From Erysipelotrichaceae bacterium (lineage in GTDB: Bacteria; Bacillota_I; Bacilli_A; Erysipelotrichales; Erysipelotrichaceae), in the NCBI GenBank assembly GCA_017561615.1, contig JAFZBT010000104.1:1-9692 (forward strand): a stretch of 9,692 bases of DNA. The letters run 5' to 3'. The notes below the pieces were generated by a model, which was given only the letters and a program-made list of their open reading frames with translations, did not search any database and was not told the DNA's origin. This document shows, piece by piece, positions 1-6,519 of the stretch. How positions within the stretch are numbered: the stretch's first letter is position 1; every line of letters begins with the position of its first letter. A program made the translations under genes and the position numbers.

Positions 1-789
1 GAACGCATCGCGGAAACTGCCCTGATGGATGCCCAGGGACAGGCAGCCGCTGGAGGAATTGAACAGCAGGCATTCACCGATGTTTACATCGCCGAAGGTG
101 CGCACATAGGGAACGCTTTTCTTAAAATAAACTCCGTCTTCGTTTTCCAGCGTGACTTCCAGCTGCTCACCATATCGGTAACCGGCATTCAGAAACTGCC
201 GGACGTCGATGGACAGGACGATGGATCCGAAATGATCGGAGACGTTGGTAACGATTCCCGTGCACTGCTTTTCAGATATCTCGGCCTTAAGGTATCTTTC
301 GTCAAGAAGCACGATGTCTTCATAACGCTCGCCGATCTGCTCAAAGCTGAGCTGACCGCTGGCCAGCAGCGCCGCAGCGTAGGCGAAGATGTCGCGGCCA
401 TGGAAGACGGAAACCTCTTCCGTATCCGGCCAGCGCAGATCCTTTCTGATCTCGCGCGCTTCCGCAATGCCCACATTGTAGTAAAGATGAGTCAGCGCTC
501 CGTTATCGGGCGAAATTACGTACTGCCCGTTATTGAGTTTAAAGCAGCCGGCCCAGCGGTCAGTACCCACGCCCGGGTCGACAACCGACACCAAGACGGT
601 ATTGGCGCTCCAGAACGGACTGATGTAATTCAGCTGCTGGGAAGCCTCGAGAATGCTGAAAGGGGGGATCTGATGACAGCTGTCGAAGATCTCCAAGCCG
701 GGATCGACCTGCTTGATGACGCCCTTCATGGTGGAGACAAACGGCCATTCGCTGCCGAAGTCCGTCTGCAGAACAATGTACTTCTTCAT
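1..789 (-). CDS. SAM hydroxide adenosyltransferase (SAM hydrolase, DUF62 family), copy 1, 3' end missing
   Basis: This enzyme is expected to split S-adenosyl-L-methionine with water into adenosine and L-methionine in the cytoplasm. The reading frame is open for 263 codons from the ATG at 789 to the window edge, so the C-terminus is cut off. Compared with copy 2 (5460-6326) roughly 15-25 residues are missing. Visible family motifs are LQTDFG (residues 7-12), VVDPGVGTDR (69-78), SPDNG (93-97) and FHGRD (129-133). The catalytic triad of the family (Asp68, Arg75, His127 in the archaeal PH0463 enzyme) corresponds to Asp71, Arg78 and His130. Halogenases related to this family lack the triad, so hydrolysis rather than halogenation is inferred. 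The start is supported by a GAGGAG ribosome binding site at 797-802, 7 bases upstream and inside the end of the peptidase gene. It is the last visible gene of the ECF operon, one base after the peptidase stop. Copy 2 is a clear but divergent paralogue. Confidence 0.93.
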   Translation of the reverse strand, partial: MKKYIVLQTDFGSEWPFVSTMKGVIKQVDPGLEIFDSCHQIPPFSILEASQQLNYISPFWSANTVLVSVVDPGVGTDRWAGCFKLNNGQYVISPDNGALTHLYYNVGIAEAREIRKDLRWPDTEEVSVFHGRDIFAYAAALLASGQLSFEQIGERYEDIVLLDERYLKAEISEKQCTGIVTNVSDHFGSIVLSIDVRQFLNAGYRYGEQLEVTLENEDGVYFKKSVPYVRTFGDVNIGECLLFNSSSGCLSLGIHQGSFRDAF

Positions 790-790
790 T

Positions 791-2131
791 CTAAAGCTCC
801 TCTTCGCTCACCAGTTTTCTGATGGCTTCGTAATAGATCTCAAAGGCTTTCAGGGCATCCTTCATCCGGATGTACTCATCAGCCTGATGAGCCATCGTGG
901 GATGCAGGTCATTGGCCTTGGGCCCGAAGGCCACGCAATGGCCGAAGACCTTGCTGTAGGAAACACCGCCGGAGACAAACGGCTTCATGAAGTCCCAGGT
1001 CTTTTTGCGGTAGGCCTTCAGCAGGGTTCTGATGTAGGGATCATCCACTGAGTTGTTGGTCGGCGGGGAATCATAGTCCAGCGAAACCTCGGCGATGCAT
1101 CTGCTCTTGAGGATCTCCGTCAGTTCGCTGCTCTTCAGCTGATAAGGATAGCGGCCGTCTACCTGACTGTAGATCGTGCCGTCTTCATCGATGCGCAGAA
1201 TGCCCAGGTTGGTAGTAAAGCTCTTCTGCAGGCCGTGACTGAGATGATAGCCGAAGCCTTCGCCATAGGGAGAGGCAAAGATCTCATAGAGATTGGCCGC
1301 CAGCTGATCATGGTCCTTCAGCACATAAAGCAGATCCGTCGTGGCGCTGTGACCGGCCCAGGGAATCGAACAGTGAGCCTGCTTGCCGTAAACGGTAAGG
1401 GTATGGTCTTTCAGTTCATACTTTCTGATCCTGCCGAGGCTTTCCTTCAGCAGGGAAGTGTCGAAATCAGGATCAAGCTGAACTGTTGCGACCGGCGGGA
1501 TGACATTGCACTGAACGCCGCCGTCCAGTCTGCGGATCAGCGTTCCCTGATACTTTCCTCTCAGATGCCACATCAGCGCGCCCTTTTCCCCGATGGCCAT
1601 CGGGAAACGGCCGTCCGGCGTGAAGGCAAAGTCGGGAAGACCGGCCTTTTCGACATAGTGGAACATGTCATTCATGGTCCGCTCCTCGTCGCTGCCCAGA
1701 ACGATCCGCAGTTCCCGGACAAAGGGAACCCCGTCTTCCGTAAGCTTCTTGAGAACCAGATAGCTCTGGAAGGCGGCGGTCTTCATGTCGCTGGTGCCCC
1801 GGCCGTAGAGCCGGCCGTTGATGACTTCCGGCTTGAAGGGATCCCTGCTCCAGCCATCACCGACCTCAACAACGTCCAGATGCGAGGCGATGTCGATGCG
1901 CTGGCGGTGGCTTTCACCCTTTCTGCGGATGGCAATGGCCTGGTTATCGTATTCCAATACCTCAAAGCCGTCCCGCAGGGCCATCTGACGCATGTAGTCG
2001 AGCGCCCTGGCCACACCAAGACCATACGGCATGCTCTCGCATGCCGTCTGTTTATCATAAACCGAATTAATGGCCAATAGTTCCTTCAGCTCATCAAGAT
2101 GAGCCAGAAAATAGTCTCTTACTTCACCCAT
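791..2131 (-). CDS. M20 family metallopeptidase, PepV/Sapep-like dipeptidase
   Basis: A predicted cytoplasmic di-zinc peptidase of 446 residues, close to the usual length of PepV-type dipeptidases (about 440-470). Family metal and catalytic positions can be matched to PepV of Lactobacillus delbrueckii: His84 and Asp86 (in SHLDVV), Asp115 (in GTSDMK), Glu149-Glu150 (in GSDEE), Asp173 (in TPDGRFP), His253 (in KQAHCS) and His415 (in MAHQADEYI). Asp86 and Glu149 would be the supporting aspartate and the general base. The GEKG at 181-184 and the GGVSYSKVFG stretch near 388 also fit PepV. The segment around Asp115 reads DMKTA where PepV usually has DDKGP, which resembles ArgE/DapE-type M20 enzymes, so the substrate is uncertain. 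The start codon lies inside the end of ecfT (13-base overlap), has no clear ribosome binding site, and an in-frame stop lies 7 codons upstream. Translation is therefore probably coupled to ecfT. Dipeptidase, carnosinase-like or deacylase activity are all possible. Confidence 0.9.
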   Translation of the reverse strand: MGEVRDYFLAHLDELKELLAINSVYDKQTACESMPYGLGVARALDYMRQMALRDGFEVLEYDNQAIAIRRKGESHRQRIDIASHLDVVEVGDGWSRDPFKPEVINGRLYGRGTSDMKTAAFQSYLVLKKLTEDGVPFVRELRIVLGSDEERTMNDMFHYVEKAGLPDFAFTPDGRFPMAIGEKGALMWHLRGKYQGTLIRRLDGGVQCNVIPPVATVQLDPDFDTSLLKESLGRIRKYELKDHTLTVYGKQAHCSIPWAGHSATTDLLYVLKDHDQLAANLYEIFASPYGEGFGYHLSHGLQKSFTTNLGILRIDEDGTIYSQVDGRYPYQLKSSELTEILKSRCIAEVSLDYDSPPTNNSVDDPYIRTLLKAYRKKTWDFMKPFVSGGVSYSKVFGHCVAFGPKANDLHPTMAHQADEYIRMKDALKAFEIYYEAIRKLVSEEEL

Positions 2132-2982
2132 GGTGCCCAGATCAGGAATTCACGGTGGCTGACGATGCGTACCACCACGATGGCAATGAAGCCGGCATAC
2201 AGCAGGATGTTGGCGATGTTGACGATCCGGTCACCTTTGGTCGGTTCGTGTTCGGCATAGTAAGTCCTGGTCTTCATGCGGCCGTAACCGCGCAGATCCA
2301 TCGCGTCTGCGATGTTGCCGACCCGGTCAAAGGAGACGATGATCAGCGGTACCAGGATCAGGACATTCTGCTTCAGCCTGGTTATCAGCGAACTCTTGCG
2401 GGAGTCCAGTTCCAGACCGCGGGCCTGCATGGAGATCTTGATCTCATTGAAGTCCCGGGCGATCTCGGGAATGTAGCGGAAGGCCAGAGAGATGACGGTG
2501 GAGATCTTATAGGGTATTCCCACGCCGTACAGTCCGGCAGCCATCTCGCTGGGCGTAATGCACTGAATGAAGGTCAGGGAAACGAAGAAGGTGGCCATGA
2601 ACTTGGTCAGTCTGACCAGGAAATACCACAGCGTTTCCGCCGACAAAATGTAGGTTTCCGTGAATCTGAACAGAACCGTCGTCGCTCCGACCTGGCTGTA
2701 TCCGTAGTTGGGGGAAACGACCCAGATCAGGAAAAGATTGAACAGGTTCATCAGCAATGTAAAGACCGTCAGGCCCCTGACTGTCTTCCATTCCGGCTTG
2801 ATGGAGATCAGGCCGATGATGGAGATGATCAGGATGGGGAAGAGTATGCGCATGTCCCAGGTCGCCACCAGAATCAGGATGAAAGCGAAGAACAGGCGGA
2901 TCTTGGTCTTGCCCTGCAGTCTGTCCAGGAAGGTCTTTCCGGGAGCCAGAGCAATGAAAAGTCTCTTGCCAAAGCTATCCAT
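2119..2982 (-). CDS. ecfT: ECF transporter transmembrane component EcfT
   Basis: This is the membrane scaffold that couples ATP hydrolysis by the EcfA domains to the substrate-binding S component. From the chosen start it has 287 residues. Hydrophobic segments follow a basic N-terminus, with further membrane segments up to residue about 165. A long cytoplasmic-type helical region then carries the two EcfT coupling motifs, ARG at 187-189 (in SMQARGLEL) and LRG at 230-232 (in MDLRGYG). A last membrane helix lies near the C-terminus. An in-frame ATG at 3039 would add 19 residues, but I prefer the ATG at 2982. It has a strong purine-rich ribosome binding site (GGGAGG, 2991-2997) about 8-9 bases upstream, and the protein then starts MDSFGKR as EcfT proteins normally do. 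The gene overlaps the ATPase stop by 8 bases and the peptidase start by 13, which implies one messenger and coupled translation. Confidence 0.93.
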   Translation of the reverse strand: MDSFGKRLFIALAPGKTFLDRLQGKTKIRLFFAFILILVATWDMRILFPILIISIIGLISIKPEWKTVRGLTVFTLLMNLFNLFLIWVVSPNYGYSQVGATTVLFRFTETYILSAETLWYFLVRLTKFMATFFVSLTFIQCITPSEMAAGLYGVGIPYKISTVISLAFRYIPEIARDFNEIKISMQARGLELDSRKSSLITRLKQNVLILVPLIIVSFDRVGNIADAMDLRGYGRMKTRTYYAEHEPTKGDRIVNIANILLYAGFIAIVVVRIVSHREFLIWAPWVK

Positions 2983-4684
2983 TTTCTCTCTCCTCCCTTT
3001 CTCTTTCGATGAAGTGCCTGATGAATTCCTCCGGATCAAGGCCGACCTTGCGGGCCAGCAATACCAGTGAGGTTTCCTTCAGATTCGCTCTTTCGATGAT
3101 GTCCTTATCGGACAGAACCTTATAGACGAAGTCATCGGCGATCAGCCTGCCGTCGGCAAACACCAGCGCCCGGTCGGTATACTCGATGGCCAGGTGCATG
3201 TCGTGGGTGATGAAGACGATCGTCTTTCCGTAGTTTCGGTTCAGATCGTCAAGGAACCGCATGATCTCCGTGTAATGACGGTAATCCTGTCCGGCCGTCG
3301 GTTCATCAAGGATGATGACGTCCGGCTGCAGCGCCAGGATCGAGGCGATGGTTACGCGCTTCTTCTGACCGTAGCTCAGGGCGGAAACCGGCCAGTTGCG
3401 CATCGGGTAGAGGCCCGTCATCTTCAGGGTCTCCTCAGCGCGCTGGCTGATGAGTTCTTCCGGGAACTCGTTGAGCTGCAGAGCCAGGGTGATCTCGTCC
3501 ATGATCATGTCCTTGACCAGCATCTGATTGGGATTCTGCATTACATAGCCGATCAGCTGGCCGATCTCCCGGATCGACATGGAGAGGTAGTTTTCTCCGT
3601 TGATCCTGATCGTACCGCTGATGGGCCGGATGATGCCGCATAAAAGCTTGGCCAGCGTGCTCTTGCCGGCGCCGTTCTTGCCGACGATCGCCAGCTTTTC
3701 GCCTTCCCTGATGGTCAGGGAAACGTTTTCCAACACCTTGTGTTCGGGATTGTACTGGAAGTCGACATTTTCCACTTCCACAACGACCTTTCCCTTTTCG
3801 CCGACGGTATAGGGCTTGGAACGGGCGAACTCGCTGAGAACGGCATCACGGTATCTGTCGATGTCGATCTTTTCGATGTCATCAAGATGTTCGCCTTCCG
3901 CAAATCTGATCCCGGCGTTTTCCAAGGCGGCAATGTACAGCGGTTCACGGATACCGTGGGTCTTCAGCTGGCCGCTGCAGAGCATCTCATCAGGCGTGCA
4001 GTCTTTTACGATGCGGCCGTCATTGATCAAAAGAATGCGGTCAACGTGACGGTAAAGGACGTCTTCCAGACGGTGCTCGATGATGATGATCGTCTTTCCC
4101 GATTCCCGGTGGATCTTATCAATCAGATCCACGGCGGTCATGCCCATGGCCGGGTCAAGAGAAGCCAGCGGTTCGTCAAACAGCAGGATCTCCTCGGCGT
4201 CATGCAGAATGCCGGCTAAGGCGACCTTCTGTTTCTGGCCGCCGGAGAGGTCAAAGGGCGGATGGGTCAGGAATTTTTCCATGTCGACGATGCGGGCCGC
4301 CTCATCAACGATCGGCAGCATCTCGCTTCTGGGCATCGACTGGTTCTCCAGGGAGAAGGCAATGTCCTCGCCGACGGAAAGGCCGACGAACTGCGCGTCG
4401 GAATCCTGCTGAACCGTACCGACGTGCTTGGATAGTTCAAACAGACTGGAATTCTGCGTCTGCAGACCGGCAACGGTCAAAGACCCGGTAATCGTACCGG
4501 GGTAGGAAAATGGAATCAGTCCGTTAATGCAATTAGCGAGTGTGGACTTGCCACACCCGCTTGGACCGAGAATCAATATTTTTTCACCCCGATAGATGTC
4601 GAGGTTGATATCATGAAGAGTTGCCTCTTTCTGATGCTTGTACTTAAAGCTGAAATTCTTGAATGAAACGACTGCTTCTCTCAT
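2975..4684 (-). CDS. ECF transporter fused ATPase (two EcfA domains in one chain, YkoD-like)
   Basis: A 569-residue protein with two complete ABC ATPase domains, powering substrate uptake at the inner face of the membrane. Domain 1 has Walker A GPSGCGKST (40-48), Q-loop Gln93, signature LSGGQ (146-150), Walker B LLFDEP (167-172) and H-loop His204. After a linker (about 235-298), domain 2 has Walker A GKNGAGKST (335-343), Q-loop Gln383, signature LSYGQ (436-440), Walker B IILDEP (457-462) and H-loop His494. The signature of domain 2 has Tyr in place of the first Gly, which I believe is not unusual in fused EcfA proteins. All catalytic residues are present in both halves, so both sites could be active. 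The fused form is typical of dedicated (group I) ECF transporters in Bacillota, where A, T and S are encoded together. The ATG at 4684 follows an AAAGGGA ribosome binding site. It lies 37 bases after the S component gene, and its end overlaps ecfT. Confidence 0.96.
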   Translation of the reverse strand: MREAVVSFKNFSFKYKHQKEATLHDINLDIYRGEKILILGPSGCGKSTLANCINGLIPFSYPGTITGSLTVAGLQTQNSSLFELSKHVGTVQQDSDAQFVGLSVGEDIAFSLENQSMPRSEMLPIVDEAARIVDMEKFLTHPPFDLSGGQKQKVALAGILHDAEEILLFDEPLASLDPAMGMTAVDLIDKIHRESGKTIIIIEHRLEDVLYRHVDRILLINDGRIVKDCTPDEMLCSGQLKTHGIREPLYIAALENAGIRFAEGEHLDDIEKIDIDRYRDAVLSEFARSKPYTVGEKGKVVVEVENVDFQYNPEHKVLENVSLTIREGEKLAIVGKNGAGKSTLAKLLCGIIRPISGTIRINGENYLSMSIREIGQLIGYVMQNPNQMLVKDMIMDEITLALQLNEFPEELISQRAEETLKMTGLYPMRNWPVSALSYGQKKRVTIASILALQPDVIILDEPTAGQDYRHYTEIMRFLDDLNRNYGKTIVFITHDMHLAIEYTDRALVFADGRLIADDFVYKVLSDKDIIERANLKETSLVLLARKVGLDPEEFIRHFIEREREERENG

Positions 4685-4721
4685 GGTTCCCTTTCCAACT
4701 GGTATCCGAGGATAGCAGTAA

Positions 4722-5285
4722 TTAGTCTTTGCTTAAGCCTGTGAACTTCTTGTTTCTGTTAGCTAAGGCGATCAGTAAGGGAATACCGACAACCAGTAAT
4801 ACCAGACCATCGGAAATGATGGCAGCAGTTACCTGTCCCCAGGTAATGGTCAGTTCGCTTGAATAGAAGAAGTAGGTCAGGACCGGAGTGACAACGCCGA
4901 AGCCTAAGCCACAGCCGATCAGGACGAATAAGGCGTAGGTAATGGCACTCTTGGTGTTGAAGACGCCTTCCTTGACATTGGAGCCTAAGACGCAGCCTAA
5001 GCCGGTGAAGAAGCCTAATACCAGGTTGCCTAATGACCAGTCAAACCAGAAGCCCCAGCCGCCGATCAGGTCAGCCAGAACGTTACCAAGGCCGGCAGTA
5101 ATGGCAGCCGGAACCGGTCCGAACAAAGCTGCGACAACAGCAACGACTACATACGCGGAAGTCAGGGAAGTGTTGGTGAAGACCTTGACGCCTCCGTAGA
5201 CCATCAGGACACCGAACAGGGCGACACCGATAGCAACGCCGACGATCGTTCTGGTATTCCAGTTACCTAAAATCTTTTTTGCCAT
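4722..5285 (-). CDS. ECF transporter S component (substrate-binding membrane protein, UPF0397/ECF-ribofla_trS-like)
   Basis: A 187-residue, very hydrophobic protein with about six membrane segments (near 12-32, 42-60, 62-80, 84-104, 113-137 and 150-175) and a basic cytoplasmic tail. It should bind the substrate and dock on EcfT/EcfA. The stretch NTSLTSAYVVVA (38-49), followed by ALFGPV (53-58) and a Gly-rich WGFWFDW region (77-83), resembles the UPF0397 group of S components as I recall it. Some members of this group have been named MtsA/MtsT because their genes appear methionine-regulated; that link is from memory and the real substrate is unknown. The start at 5285 has a strong AAGGAGG ribosome binding site (5293-5299) 7 bases upstream. 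It is the first gene of the operon and is preceded by a good promoter and a structured leader. Its codon use includes CTT/TTA leucine codons more often than its neighbours by eye, as expected for a membrane protein or a different history. Confidence 0.9.
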   Translation of the reverse strand: MAKKILGNWNTRTIVGVAIGVALFGVLMVYGGVKVFTNTSLTSAYVVVAVVAALFGPVPAAITAGLGNVLADLIGGWGFWFDWSLGNLVLGFFTGLGCVLGSNVKEGVFNTKSAITYALFVLIGCGLGFGVVTPVLTYFFYSSELTITWGQVTAAIISDGLVLLVVGIPLLIALANRNKKFTGLSKD

Positions 5286-5377
5286 AAAATATCCTCCTTT
5301 TTTGACAAGTATATATTACCACATCAGTGGATAATAGCCGTAAATCATGCCTTGCCGCTGCACTGAGCGGCACCAAT
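5286..5377 (-). promoter_or_regulatory. Structured 5' leader of the ECF operon, candidate cis-regulatory RNA
   Basis: The inferred leader is about 92 bases. It contains a hairpin with stem TGCCGCT (5372-5366) and AGCGGCA (5359-5353) and a 6-base loop CAGTGC. Loop bases CAGTG (5365-5361) are exactly complementary to CACTG at 5329-5325, which would make an H-type pseudoknot. The same CACTG bases overlap a second hairpin, ATTATCCAC (5335-5327) with GTGGTAAT (5322-5315), a loop of 4 and one bulged base. The two folds exclude each other. TATCC (5333-5329) could also pair with GGATA at the 3' edge of the ribosome binding site. No known riboswitch class was recognised by eye; it is not a T-box. A regulatory role is inferred from pairing alone. 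Confidence 0.4.
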
Positions 5378-5383
5378 GTATAT

Positions 5384-5411
5384 ATTGTAAACTACCGAGG
5401 TCAAAAGTCAA
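5384..5411 (-). promoter_or_regulatory. Sigma-A-type promoter of the ECF operon
   Basis: The minus strand shows TTGACT (5411-5406) and TACAAT (5389-5384) separated by 16 bases, each 5 of 6 to consensus. Transcription would begin near 5377, just before the leader hairpin. A second, weaker TTGACC lies at 5404-5399. The promoter lies between the end of SAM hydrolase copy 2 and the S component, so the operon can be transcribed independently of copy 2. Confidence 0.6.
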
Positions 5412-5427
5412 TTGCGGAAAACGGTTA

Positions 5428-5443
5428 CAGTTTTCAAAAACTG
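5428..5443. repeat. A/T-rich dyad between SAM hydrolase copy 2 and the ECF promoter
   Basis: CAGTTTT and AAAACTG form 7-base inverted arms around a 2-base centre, about 17 bases upstream of the -35 box of the ECF operon and 17 bases after the stop of SAM hydrolase copy 2. An alternative overlapping pair, GAAAAC with GTTTTC, spans 5417-5435. The position fits either an operator for a regulator of the ECF promoter or a weak terminator remnant. It lacks the G/C-rich stem and T-run of a normal intrinsic terminator. Confidence 0.35.
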
Positions 5444-5459
5444 ACTGACCGGCCCGCCG

Positions 5460-6326
5460 TTACATTCTGGTGATGGTCACCACGTAGTTCAGAGCCTTCA
5501 GGGTATTGCCGTCGCACTCCGGCATGTAGGTCTTGACGAAGTTGCCGCGGTTGATGGAAAGCCTCAGCGACTGTTCCTCTCCCAGCTCGCTGTTGCCGCA
5601 GATCAGCACCTGACCGGCCGCCGTATAGCCGAAGGAGCGCTCATAGATCACGTTGCCGTCATAGACGGTGCGCTCGCCGTCCATGATGTTCAGGTGAACG
5701 GTGTCGCCGTATTCAAAGCCGCCGATCTGGCGGAACTGCTGATGCCTGATGGCGATGCGCGGAGTACCGAAGGCCATGTCAAAGTTGAAGATGCCGCCCT
5801 GGGCAAAGCCCTCGCGGATCACGGTCGGTACCGTGGTCATCGGGAAGCGGATGACATCTTCGACCGGATACTGCGGTCCCACCTGCTCATAGGTGATCTG
5901 GCCGCTGGCCAGCCTTCCGGCCGTGTAGGCATAGACATCCCGGCCATGGAAGATGAAGATGTGCTCGCTGCCGGGCAGACGGTTGACGGTCTCGTCAATG
6001 CTCCGGACCGATTCGATCTTGTCGATCATCGGCGTCAGAATGCCGTTATCGGGAGAAACCAGATAACTGCCGTTGGTGAAGCGGGCCACGCAGGAGCGCC
6101 TGAACGTTCCCACGCCCGGGTCAACGACCGATACGAATACCGTTCCCGCCGGCCAGACCGGCAGGATGAAATTGATGCCGAAGGCCGCTGAGGGAATGTT
6201 AAAGGGTTCGATGTTGTGATTGTAATCTATTACTTCGAGCTCGCGGTCAATGGACTTGATGACTCCCGTCATCGCTCCGCCGCCGCCGTCGCCGAAGTCC
6301 GTCTGCAAGACGATAATCGGTTTCAT
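5460..6326 (-). CDS. SAM hydroxide adenosyltransferase (SAM hydrolase, DUF62 family), copy 2, complete
   Basis: A complete 288-residue member of the SAM hydrolase family, predicted to convert SAM and water to adenosine and methionine in the cytoplasm. It shows LQTDFG (7-12), VVDPGVGTFR (67-76), SPDNG (91-95) and FHGRD (126-130). The triad is Asp69, Arg76 and His127, nearly the same numbering as the archaeal enzyme PH0463 (68, 75, 127). This argues against a fluorinase or chlorinase, although automatic annotation often uses that name. A short glycine run (13-17, DGGGG) follows the N-terminal motif and is not in copy 1. The C-terminal beta domain (about 170-288) is more divergent than in copy 1; FGTPRIAI replaces the usual FGN region. 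The start is supported by GGAGGT (6333-6338), 6 bases from the ATG. It is transcribed toward the ECF operon, ending 174 bases before it, and is divergent from the MFS gene. Confidence 0.95.
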   Translation of the reverse strand: MKPIIVLQTDFGDGGGGAMTGVIKSIDRELEVIDYNHNIEPFNIPSAAFGINFILPVWPAGTVFVSVVDPGVGTFRRSCVARFTNGSYLVSPDNGILTPMIDKIESVRSIDETVNRLPGSEHIFIFHGRDVYAYTAGRLASGQITYEQVGPQYPVEDVIRFPMTTVPTVIREGFAQGGIFNFDMAFGTPRIAIRHQQFRQIGGFEYGDTVHLNIMDGERTVYDGNVIYERSFGYTAAGQVLICGNSELGEEQSLRLSINRGNFVKTYMPECDGNTLKALNYVVTITRM

Positions 6327-6348
6327 AATGACACCTCCAGACTCATCA

Positions 6349-6354
6349 ATTATA
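6349..6354 (-). promoter_or_regulatory. Probable -10 box of SAM hydrolase copy 2
   Basis: A perfect TATAAT on the minus strand lies 22 bases upstream of the start codon, giving a predicted leader of only about 15 bases that still holds the GGAGGT site. No convincing -35 box is seen 16-18 bases further upstream (the best hexamers are AATCAC and TAATCA), so the promoter may be weak or need an activator. Confidence 0.45.
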
Positions 6355-6467
6355 CAACATTCTCGCCGCTGTGATTACCACCGTTTTTCCGGCTGTGCTT
6401 CCTTTTATCCGGAATTTGTGATATTCAGGGCCCATTTCACAGATATTGCGGAATACCCCCGTTAAGA

Positions 6468-6476
6468 TGTTATAAT
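6468..6476 (+). promoter_or_regulatory. Extended -10 promoter of the MFS transporter gene
   Basis: TGTTATAAT matches the extended -10 form TGnTATAAT exactly. The -35 region is poor (TTGCGG at 6446-6451 with a long 19-base spacer), which is common with extended -10 promoters. Transcription would start near 6483, giving a leader of about 37 bases with AGAGGG (6506-6511) 8 bases before the ATG at 6520. The rest of the divergent intergenic region (about 6360-6460) shows no gene or clear operator. Confidence 0.55.
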
Positions 6477-6519
6477 AAATGCAGATTTCATTATGTAAAT
6501 AATGTAGAGGGATTTAATC

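Noticed and set aside
25..822. Long plus-strand open frame of 265 codons across SAM hydrolase copy 1
   Set aside because: It is the exact codon-register antisense of the hydrolase frame, which carries all family motifs. The plus-strand product resembles no family and has no ribosome binding site I could see.
1235..3012. Plus-strand open frames of 281 and 285 codons opposite the peptidase and ecfT
   Set aside because: They lie antisense to genes with clear motifs and overlaps, and their composition (many Asp, Gly, Gln, His) is that of an antisense shadow in moderately G/C-rich DNA.
2983..3039. Upstream ATG at 3039 as the start of ecfT
   Set aside because: It would add 19 charged residues encoded inside the ATPase gene, whereas the ATG at 2982 has a strong ribosome binding site and gives a normal EcfT N-terminus.
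5286..5377. T-box, SAM-III (SMK) or preQ1 riboswitch in the ECF leader
   Set aside because: The leader is too short for a T-box and I could not match the conserved cores of the other classes by eye. It is kept only as an unassigned pseudoknot candidate.
754..6307. Shared 17-base word at 754-770 and 6291-6307 and a 14-base word at 566-579 and 6109-6122 as a mobile or recombination repeat
   Set aside because: Both words encode conserved motifs (LQTDFG and VDPGVG) of the two paralogous hydrolases, and the flanking DNA diverges, so they reflect gene homology.
5460..6326. Annotation of the DUF62 protein as a SAM-dependent chlorinase or fluorinase
   Set aside because: The Asp69-Arg76-His127 triad marks SAM hydroxide adenosyltransferases; halogenases lack it.
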